34,989 bases of DNA from the NCBI GenBank assembly GCA_000995965.1, contig LBYD01000006.1:1-34989 (forward strand), given 5' to 3'. The first letter of the stretch is position 1; every line of letters begins with the position of its first letter. The notes under the pieces were generated by a model, which worked only from the letters and a program-made list of their open reading frames with translations, was not told the origin of the DNA and did no database searches. Below, piece by piece: positions 29,030 through 34,989 of the stretch. Source of the DNA: Candidatus Moranbacteria bacterium GW2011_GWC2_40_12. Lineage in GTDB: Bacteria; Patescibacteria; Paceibacteria; Moranbacterales; UBA11712. A program made the translations under genes and the position numbers.

Positions 29030-29091
29030 GAAAATATTTGAAAATTATTTTCGGCTGATTGAAAAAAGAGGCGGAAAAAAATTTTTGAAGC

Positions 29092-29120
29092 TTGACAAAA
29101 TAAATGGCACAAAATATTTT
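29092..29120 (+). promoter_or_regulatory. Putative promoter downstream of uppP
   Basis: TTGACA (29092-29097) is a perfect -35, with a 17-base spacer and TATTTT at 29115-29120. Transcription would begin near 29127. No convincing protein follows before the terminator at 29249, so it may drive a short RNA. Confidence 0.4.
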
Positions 29121-29248
29121 TCGCGAAAATTTCAGGAAAAAAATATTGTCCGGCGTCATTATTGAAAAAATTGCGCTCCAAAGCTAAATAAGACACTGTT
29201 TCAGCCAAATATCGGAATAAGGATTATACATAAGTATTAGATACAATC

Positions 29249-29275
29249 TCGGCTTTTAAAGCCGATTTTTATTTT
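29249..29275 (+). terminator. Intrinsic terminator
   Basis: TCGGCTTTTAAAGCCGA (29249-29265) forms a hairpin followed by tttttatttt. It lies downstream of uppP and of the putative promoter. Confidence 0.75.
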
Positions 29276-29477
29276 ATAAAAGATAATTTTCGTAAATTAT
29301 GCATTGAAGAACGATATTCGTGAAAATAAACCCTCCATATCGCTCAAATTCATATTCCAAATAACCTCACAAAAAAAGTCGGGCAAAACAGAGAAGAAGC
29401 GCTTGAAGAGCTTTGGAAAAAATAAGAAAATTAAATAAGATTTATGCCTTGGAATTATGCAGCGGGCGCGGATAAAG

Positions 29478-29502
29478 CGATACAGTATCCGATACCGTAT
29501 CG
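29478..29502. repeat. 25-bp palindrome upstream of the HTH-membrane gene
   Basis: CGATACaGTATC, central c, GATACcGTATCG, with one mismatch. It lies 22 bases before the chosen start (29525). It might be an operator for the HTH protein or another palindrome family; single copy. Confidence 0.5.
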
Positions 29503-29524
29503 ATTCATCATAAGCAAAGCAAAT

Positions 29525-29968
29525 ATGGCCGAAATTCAAAAAAATTTGTTGTCTCTCAATGAAGCCAGCCGTTTGACTCCATACAGCTCTGATTATTTGG
29601 GACTTTTGATCCGAAAAGGAAGGCTCGCCGGCTGGAAGGAAAAAGGCAGGTGGTGGACTACCAGGGAAGCGGTGGAAAGCTATATGCGCAAAGTCGCCGA
29701 GGCGAGCTACGCCCATCAGGAAAACCTGAATGTCGATGTGCCGGCGGAAAAAATAAAAATGGCTTCCGTCAATCTCAGATGGACTCTTATTTTGGCGGGA
29801 GTGATTTTCACCGGATCGGTTTTGTTCGGAGCATACGCCTACGTGAAGTCAAAACAAGACAGCGCCTGCCTCCGCTACAAAGTCCGAAAAGACGAGAACA
29901 ACAATATTTTTGTCGAAGTGGCAAAAGACGAAACGGTAGGACGAGTGATCATGGTGCAGGGAGAATGA
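29525..29968 (+). CDS. HTH-domain membrane protein at the head of the surface operon
   Basis: About 147 aa from ATG 29525. The N-terminal MerR/excisionase-like helix-turn-helix reads LLSLNEASRLTPYSSDYLGL, then LIRKGRLAGWKEKGRWWTTREAVESYM. It is followed by a linker and a single membrane helix (LRWTLILAGVIFTGSVLFGAYAYV), then a small outside domain with ACLRYKVRKDENNNIFVEVA. The frame is open to an earlier ATG at 29444, but that stretch contains the palindrome at 29478 and has no domain. In CPR genomes such HTH-TM proteins often precede large surface-protein genes; a regulatory role for the operon is inferred from this position. Confidence 0.75.
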   Translation: MAEIQKNLLSLNEASRLTPYSSDYLGLLIRKGRLAGWKEKGRWWTTREAVESYMRKVAEASYAHQENLNVDVPAEKIKMASVNLRWTLILAGVIFTGSVLFGAYAYVKSKQDSACLRYKVRKDENNNIFVEVAKDETVGRVIMVQGE

Positions 29969-29999
29969 ATCACGCAATACGCGGCGCATAACAAAAAAA

Positions 30000-30716
30000 A
30001 TGCATAGAAGAAAAAAACAAAACAATTCAAATAATAGAATATCGCTCGGCAGGATTTTTCTCGCCGCGGCGATTCATTGTATTTTTCTTCAGGGAAATTG
30101 CCAGGCGGCAATGACGAGCTCGAATTATAAGATTGACGCGGACGTGATCGGCGGAGCGGGCAACACGAGCACTTCCGCCAATTATCGTTTGGGCGACACC
30201 CTGGGAGAGCCGGTCATCGGCGAGGGCGCGAGCGCCAGTTATAAGACCGGTGCCGGATTCTGGTATATGGTTGCTTTGGAAACGGAACCGTTGAGCCTCG
30301 ATTGCGAAGCGGAAGATGTGTATATGACCGACTATACTTTGGGGAGCGCTGACAATTTCAACACCTATCTTTTTTCTGCTGACCAGGAGTGCGTCGCGAC
30401 TGACAACACGGCTGCCAGCTGGAGCGTTTCGATGCAGTCCACCGACATGACGAGCGCAAGCAACACTATTCCCGATGAGAACGTCAATTTGAGCACCAAC
30501 GGCGTGATCGGAACCAGTCCCACCATCACCTCGCCCGCCCTGAATGTCACCGAAACGGCTGACGGAGATCATCCGCTGAGCAGTCCGCAAGACATAGTGA
30601 GCGGCAGCGCTTCCGCTTCCGGCGACTACAACGTCCGGCCCAGCATAAAATTGGTTGAGCTCAATTCGCTCCACAATGAAAGCACCTCCGGCACCCTAAC
30701 CATCACTATCCAATGA
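30000..30716 (+). CDS. Secreted surface protein of unknown function
   Basis: 238 aa. N-terminal basic-hydrophobic signal (ISLGRIFLAAAIHCIFLQGNCQAA) followed by SSNYKIDADVIGGAGNTSTS and ANYRLGDTLGEPVIGEG, then SYKTGAGFWYM, a motif seen in CPR surface proteins. The rest is Ser/Thr-rich beta-type sequence with DNTAASWSVSMQSTDM, ending SGTLTITIQ. No enzymatic motif is visible. Its last codons overlap the next ATG by 4 bases (ATGA), so the two genes are translationally coupled. Confidence 0.75.
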   Translation: MHRRKKQNNSNNRISLGRIFLAAAIHCIFLQGNCQAAMTSSNYKIDADVIGGAGNTSTSANYRLGDTLGEPVIGEGASASYKTGAGFWYMVALETEPLSLDCEAEDVYMTDYTLGSADNFNTYLFSADQECVATDNTAASWSVSMQSTDMTSASNTIPDENVNLSTNGVIGTSPTITSPALNVTETADGDHPLSSPQDIVSGSASASGDYNVRPSIKLVELNSLHNESTSGTLTITIQ

Positions 30717-32392
30717 AAAATATTTTCTCAAAAATCGTTTTCTTTCTTCTCATCTCATTTTCTGTTTTCGGCATGGCGCCGGAAACAAGGGCGGCCAGTG
30801 CCGGGAAGCTGGGCATCCTGCCGGCTTTTCCCGATCCGGAGCGAGAGCTGACGAAGAGCTGGTTTTTATACGGGGTCGGCCGGGGCGAAGGGAAAAAAGA
30901 CGCGGTGAAAATCATCAACAGCGGAGACGCGACGAAAATCGTCAAAGTCTATGCGGTGGACGCGGTGAATACCCGAGAAGGATCTTTCGCGCTGCTCGAC
31001 GAATCGTCGCCAAGGAACGGGATCGGGAAATGGGTCAAATTGGCCTCCGAGACGCTCGAAGTTCCGGCGAAATCAGCGAAACTTGACCCTTTCGAAATCA
31101 ACGTTCCTGAAAACGCCGAAGCCGGGGACCATCTCGGCGGAATTGTGGTTGAGGAGGTTGATCCCAAGAACAATTTGTCCGGAACGGGCGTCAATATCGT
31201 GAGCCGGGTGGGAGTTAGGATATATGAGACAGTTCCGGGAGAGATCAAAAAAGATTTCACAATTGACAATTTCAGCCGGAGACAAGGACCCAAAGAAGGC
31301 AGAAATTGGCTGAGGGATATTTTGGGATTCGGAAAGAGGTCTGTTTTTGAAGCCGATATCACCAACACGGGAAACGTGAGGCTCTCTCCGGAAGCAAAAA
31401 TCGAGGTGAAAAATATTTTTGGCCGGAAGATCGCGGATCTCAAAGACGAAAAACACGGAGTTGTTTTTCCGAAAAGTTCGGAAACGGAGATCATGTTTTG
31501 GGAAAAAATGCCGCTCGCGGGCCGCTGTCAAGCAATTCTCACAATTTCGGCATTGGCTCCGGACGGATCGCGCCTCGACCCAAAGACAAAAGAAATTTCA
31601 TTCTGGATTTTTCCCTGGCAATTCATTCTGGTGATTTTGGCTTTCGCGCTTGTTTCGGCCGCTCTCTTTTTCCTCCGGAAGTATCTGCAAAAGATTCTCT
31701 GGAGAAATCTTCCGATTCGCACGGTTTCCGGAAGTGAGAGCCTCCGGGAAATCGGGAAAGAATTTGCGGTTAGCTGGCAGAAGATAGCGGCGATAAACAA
31801 TCTGAAAAAACCCTACAGCCTGAAAAAAGGAGATAAATTGCGCATTCCCATTTTTCCGAAAGGCAGCAGCAGAATTCACATGTCTCCGGAGGGCTGGCAG
31901 AAGCTCAAAAAAGCAATTCTCGCGAGGAGAATGATTGTCGCGGCACTGGTTTTGGCTGTTTGCGCCGGCGCGGTCATTTTCTGGCAGGCCTCAAAAAAAA
32001 TTGGCGCCGGACCGCCCCGCCAAAAAAATCGAGTTTCAGAAAATAGCGAAGCGGCGAAAGGAGAATCAGACCAGCTCACAAAAACCGGAGCCCCCAAAAG
32101 ATCGGCGGTATCAGTCAGCGTTCTGGCTCCCTCGGGCTCCGATCCGGTTTCGAGCCAAAGGCTGGTGAGAAAATTGGAGCTCGTGGGATACAAGCTGGAA
32201 CCGGTTTTAGCCCGAAGGAGCGAATACACGCTGACGACGATTGAATACGGAGCGGGCGGAAAGGAAATGGCGGAAATGCTCAAAGCCGATCTCGGCGTGT
32301 CCGATCCGGTCAATCTGGTCGAAAAAGAGAATCTTGAAAAAGACGCCGTCATTTGGAATTTTCTCCCCAAAAACGCGTTTCTTGAAATATAA
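30713..32392 (+). CDS. Envelope protein: WxL-interacting-like domain, LysM-like domain, LytR_C-like domain
   Basis: 559 aa. Signal peptide (KIVFFLLISFSVFGMAPETRAA). The exported N-terminal part has ILPAFPDPERELTKSWFLY and a beta-sandwich (VKIINSGDATKIVKVYAVDA, GDHLGGIVVEEVDP, GVRIYETVPGEI), the pattern of the DUF916/WxL-interacting protein family, which binds peptidoglycan-linked partners. Membrane helix 1 is FPWQFILVILAFALVSAALFF. A LysM-like segment follows (RTVSGSESLREIGKEFAVSW to LKKGDKLRIP). Helix 2 is MIVAALVLAVCAGAVIFW. The C-terminal VSVLAPSGSDPVSSQRLVRK to GGKEMAEMLKADLG looks like a LytR_C domain. This combination suggests a cell-wall anchor for the neighbouring surface proteins. 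Confidence 0.75.
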   Translation: MKNIFSKIVFFLLISFSVFGMAPETRAASAGKLGILPAFPDPERELTKSWFLYGVGRGEGKKDAVKIINSGDATKIVKVYAVDAVNTREGSFALLDESSPRNGIGKWVKLASETLEVPAKSAKLDPFEINVPENAEAGDHLGGIVVEEVDPKNNLSGTGVNIVSRVGVRIYETVPGEIKKDFTIDNFSRRQGPKEGRNWLRDILGFGKRSVFEADITNTGNVRLSPEAKIEVKNIFGRKIADLKDEKHGVVFPKSSETEIMFWEKMPLAGRCQAILTISALAPDGSRLDPKTKEISFWIFPWQFILVILAFALVSAALFFLRKYLQKILWRNLPIRTVSGSESLREIGKEFAVSWQKIAAINNLKKPYSLKKGDKLRIPIFPKGSSRIHMSPEGWQKLKKAILARRMIVAALVLAVCAGAVIFWQASKKIGAGPPRQKNRVSENSEAAKGESDQLTKTGAPKRSAVSVSVLAPSGSDPVSSQRLVRKLELVGYKLEPVLARRSEYTLTTIEYGAGGKEMAEMLKADLGVSDPVNLVEKENLEKDAVIWNFLPKNAFLEI

Positions 32393-32406
32393 CGTTCACA
32401 ATCGAG

Positions 32407-34989
32407 ATGCTGATAAATAAAAACAAAAAAATATCCTTGATCCTTCCGGCAATTCTCGCAATCGTGATTTTTGTTTTTTCTGCGACCTTGTCGCGCGCTT
32501 CGGTTTTGAAGCAGTTCAACTACCAGGGCCGGCTGACGGATACCTTGGACGTGGCGGTGACGGACGGCCTTTATGATTTTGAATTCAAAATATATACCGT
32601 GGCGGGAGGCGGTTCGGCGGACTGGACGGAGACCTGGAGCGCCGCGACTTTGTGGACGGAAACGGGAGCGACGACCATCAGCGACGGAAACGGCGGCAAC
32701 GGATGCGCGACCGGAACAAAAAAAATAGCCTATGCTGCTGACACGAACGAAAATTCCCTGAAAGCCGGACAGCAGATTTGGAACACGACCCTTGCCAGCC
32801 CCGAAAGCACCGTCATCGAATCGGTGGACACCGGAGGAAACGTGATTTGCGCCTATCCGCCGGCCCAGACCTGGAACGACAATGACGACCTCACCAACCG
32901 CATTTATGTGAAGAGCGGAATTTTCAACGTCCAGCTGGGATCCGTCACCGACCTTTCGGTTGATTTCACCGGGGGAGCGTATTATCTCGGCGTCAAAATC
33001 GGAGCGGACAGCGAAATGATTCCCCGGAAAAAAATCGGTTCCACGCCGGAGGCGATAAATTCAAACAATCTTTCCGGCGACGGGATAGTCGATCTTGACA
33101 ACACTTCAACCGCACAGGACGCGGCGAACATCAATTATAACCCGGCGAGCGGAACGCATGACGCGCTCGACGTCACTTACGGGTCCGGCGGGGGAACCGG
33201 AACCGCTCTCAAAGTGACGCAGTCCGGGACGGGAGACATCCTGAATTTATTCGATGGCGCGGACGAAGTCTTCACGGTGTTGAACGGCGGCAACGTTGGC
33301 ATCAATACGACCGCTCCCGGCAACAAGCTCACCGTCTCCGGCGGAGTGGGGATTGGAACCACTGCTCCGGGTTCAGTCTTCCTCTCCACCGCCGCTCCGG
33401 ACGGAGGAATGATCATTGAGGGAAATGTGGGAATCGGCACGACGAATCCGGGGGTAAAACTGGATGTGGAAGGTAGTGCATTTTTTGGCGATACTGATGA
33501 AATTCAGCTACTTGACGAAGGAGGATATGGCAAATTAAGTCTAACGAGCGGTGTTATAGCAAGTACAAGTTCACTTACAGTGTCTTCGGAAAACGGAGAT
33601 TCAACATATTTATCAAAGTATGGAAATATTTTAATATCAGCTCAGGGAAGAAACACGGCTAATAAAGGAAATATTTATTTCGCCGCCTCGCCGTCTGCCT
33701 ATGACAACAGTAATATTGTAGTGACCTTTGAATCTTCCGGCAACGTCGGCATCGGCAACTCCGCGCCCGCCGGAATTTTCCATGTCGGCATCGGAAACAC
33801 CACCCCGCTGTTTGTTTCAACAGTCGGCAATGTGGGAATCGGCACGACGAATCCGGGGGCGGCTTTGGAAGTTGCATCTGGTTCTTTGATTGTTAAAAAC
33901 GGCCAGGCTACCGGTTTAACTTTGAGTCACTATCAAATAACTGGCGGTGGTTCGGGAGTATCCTTGGTAAAAGGTAGTGCTTCGGTAGGAATTAACGCAA
34001 CTGATAATATTACTCTTCATTCGCACGCTTCCAAGTTGATGACGTTTGAAGTTAATCAATACAACGGAGCAATTACAGATCAGGCTTTTACCTTTAAAAC
34101 ATCCCAAGATACGACAAGCTGGAACACCATGTTGGATAGAATGACGATGCTTGCGAACGGCAACGTCGGCATCGGGACGACCGCGCCCGCCGGAATTTTC
34201 CATGTCGGCATCGGAAACACCACGCCGCTGTTTGTTTCCTCGACGGGAAATGTGGGAATCGGGACGACGAATCCAACAGAACATCTCGTCATCGGTTCGA
34301 CCAGTTCATCTGCCAATGAAATACTGAAAATAACTGGAAAAGCGGACGTGGCTATCCAACTTATCGCCGATACGGACAATGACACGGAAACCCACAATCC
34401 ATATATAGAGTTCAGTCAGGACGGAGATCTCGTCAACGCTGTTTTCGGCCTTACCGGAAGCGCAGGTTATGATCCCAAAGGAAACTCATATTCTCACGCA
34501 ATTGCCAACGCCCTGCTCATTGGCGGAGTCACGCTTGACCCTGCCATACAGTTCGGAACACATGGAGACGTTCGTATGACCATAGACAGCGATGGCAACG
34601 TCGGTATCGGAACGACCAGTCCGATTGACAACTTTCATGTCCGCGAGGGCTATTCGAGCGAGGGGCTGGTCACGCCCGAAACCCAAAGCGTCGCACTTTT
34701 TCAAAGGAACTCCACCAGCGGATACAATTCATATATAACCATTGCCTCCGGATCACAGGCATACGCGGGAATCCATTTTGGAGATTATGCCGATGTTGAT
34801 GCCGGTCGGATAATCTATGACAATTCGGGCAATAGTTTGAACTTCTTTACCAATGCCACGCAACAAGTCACAATCAATTCTTCCGGCTACGTCGGAATCG
34901 GCACCACCAATCCCGCCCGGCTTCTCAATGTCGCCGGAGCGATGAGACTCGATTCAGTTTCCACCCCGGGCTCGCCGGCTCTGGGCGAT
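32407..34989 (+). CDS. GIGTT-repeat surface fibre protein (runs off the window)
   Basis: The frame is open from ATG 32407 to the last base (861 codons, no stop), so the C-terminus lies outside. Signal helix ISLILPAILAIVIFVFSATL, then the entry domain FNYQGRLTDTLDVAVTDGLY, DFEFKIYTV, NRIYVKSGIFNVQLGS and YYLGVKIG. From about 33290 the GNVGIGTT(A/N)PG units begin (33290, 33340, 33425, 33740, 33830, 34165, 34250, 34600, 34890), with unique AT-rich modules between them. Two ~68-bp blocks (33761-33828 and 34181-34248) are identical except for one or two bases and 420 bp apart. It is the same type of protein as the broken gene at the start of the window, and its position after the WxL-type anchor protein suggests surface assembly together. 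Confidence 0.85.
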   Translation, partial: MLINKNKKISLILPAILAIVIFVFSATLSRASVLKQFNYQGRLTDTLDVAVTDGLYDFEFKIYTVAGGGSADWTETWSAATLWTETGATTISDGNGGNGCATGTKKIAYAADTNENSLKAGQQIWNTTLASPESTVIESVDTGGNVICAYPPAQTWNDNDDLTNRIYVKSGIFNVQLGSVTDLSVDFTGGAYYLGVKIGADSEMIPRKKIGSTPEAINSNNLSGDGIVDLDNTSTAQDAANINYNPASGTHDALDVTYGSGGGTGTALKVTQSGTGDILNLFDGADEVFTVLNGGNVGINTTAPGNKLTVSGGVGIGTTAPGSVFLSTAAPDGGMIIEGNVGIGTTNPGVKLDVEGSAFFGDTDEIQLLDEGGYGKLSLTSGVIASTSSLTVSSENGDSTYLSKYGNILISAQGRNTANKGNIYFAASPSAYDNSNIVVTFESSGNVGIGNSAPAGIFHVGIGNTTPLFVSTVGNVGIGTTNPGAALEVASGSLIVKNGQATGLTLSHYQITGGGSGVSLVKGSASVGINATDNITLHSHASKLMTFEVNQYNGAITDQAFTFKTSQDTTSWNTMLDRMTMLANGNVGIGTTAPAGIFHVGIGNTTPLFVSSTGNVGIGTTNPTEHLVIGSTSSSANEILKITGKADVAIQLIADTDNDTETHNPYIEFSQDGDLVNAVFGLTGSAGYDPKGNSYSHAIANALLIGGVTLDPAIQFGTHGDVRMTIDSDGNVGIGTTSPIDNFHVREGYSSEGLVTPETQSVALFQRNSTSGYNSYITIASGSQAYAGIHFGDYADVDAGRIIYDNSGNSLNFFTNATQQVTINSSGYVGIGTTNPARLLNVAGAMRLDSVSTPGSPALGD

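Larger units (their letters stand above)
29030..29524 (+). other. Intergenic region between uppP and the surface-protein operon
   Basis: About 490 bases with no supported protein gene. It contains the putative promoter (29092-29120), a possible short transcript (about 29127-29275), a terminator (29249-29275) and a 25-bp palindrome (29478-29502). The remainder (29280-29470) is AT-rich with no tRNA-like or riboswitch-like structure that I recognise. Confidence 0.5.

Noticed and set aside
46..33450. The two GIGTT genes as one gene duplicated by mis-assembly
   Set aside because: The shared block at 46-170 and 33325-33450 differs at many synonymous positions, so they are true paralogues.
33290..34989. 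Regularly spaced GC-rich repeats as a CRISPR array
   Set aside because: The repeats encode GIGTTxPG in one continuous frame, spacing is irregular, and no cas gene is nearby.
1..34989. Alternative genetic code with TGA as glycine (as in some CPR lineages)
   Set aside because: TGA ends atpF, atpD, leuS and RAYT 2 at expected family lengths.
1..34989. tRNA or rRNA genes
   Set aside because: No cloverleaf-like segment with a TTCGA-type arm or rRNA-like block was recognised in any gap.

Overview
The window looks like chromosome from a Candidate Phyla Radiation bacterium (Patescibacteria, probably the Parcubacteria side). This is inferred from gene content: long surface proteins built from GIGTT-type repeats with an S74-like C-terminal chaperone, DUF2341/LamG surface proteins, a four-helix-bundle 'suffix' protein, REP-associated tyrosine transposases (RAYTs) and a WxL-interacting-like/LysM/LytR_C envelope protein. 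TGA is used as a normal stop (leuS, atpD, atpF), so the code is standard. Nearly every gene is on the plus strand, and most starts lack a clear Shine-Dalgarno.

Layout. 1-1705: C-terminal part of a GIGTT-repeat surface protein broken by two frameshifts. 1723-2447: RAYT unit 1. 2467-8744: a giant DUF2341/LamG surface protein split by a four-helix-bundle cassette (about 6229-6951). 8748-9477: RAYT unit 2. 9489-16948: complete F-type ATP synthase operon (atpI/Z-like, atpB, E, F, H, A, G, D, C) with an AT-rich NUDIX gene between atpG and atpD. 17039-18124: a small beta-carbonic-anhydrase-like protein and a possible diverged relative. 18230-20743: leuS. 20840-26038: a sugar-nucleotidyltransferase, a secreted beta-helix protein, glmM and glmS (amino-sugar/UDP-GlcNAc supply). 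26046-26796: RAYT unit 3. 26745-29026: an Nramp-related transporter and uppP. 29525-34989: a surface-protein operon (HTH-membrane protein, secreted protein, WxL-interacting-like/LysM/LytR_C protein, and a new GIGTT fibre protein running off the window).

The most striking feature is a system of short palindromes, mostly exactly 21 bp (two 10-bp arms around one central base), in several sequence families. Each of the three RAYT genes is bounded by its own family, and RAYT 1 and 2 also carry their own palindrome inside the ORF at nearly the same codon position. The same families, plus families with no RAYT here, sit between ATP synthase genes and in frame inside leuS, glmM, uppP, the Nramp gene and the LamG gene. 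A separate 26-bp family is in frame inside atpA and leuS. The coding-compatible phase gives the same peptide in either orientation (TLELSSRV, PRLSLG), and 21 bp is a multiple of three. This resembles Rickettsia palindromic elements (protein-coding selfish palindromes), but here each family can be paired with a resident RAYT. A second repeat layer, long AT-rich hairpins of 84-130 bp, lies directly upstream of several start codons (atpC, the carbonic-anhydrase-like gene, the nucleotidyltransferase, glmM, glmS).

All calls come from reading the sequence and recalling family motifs; no database search was run.
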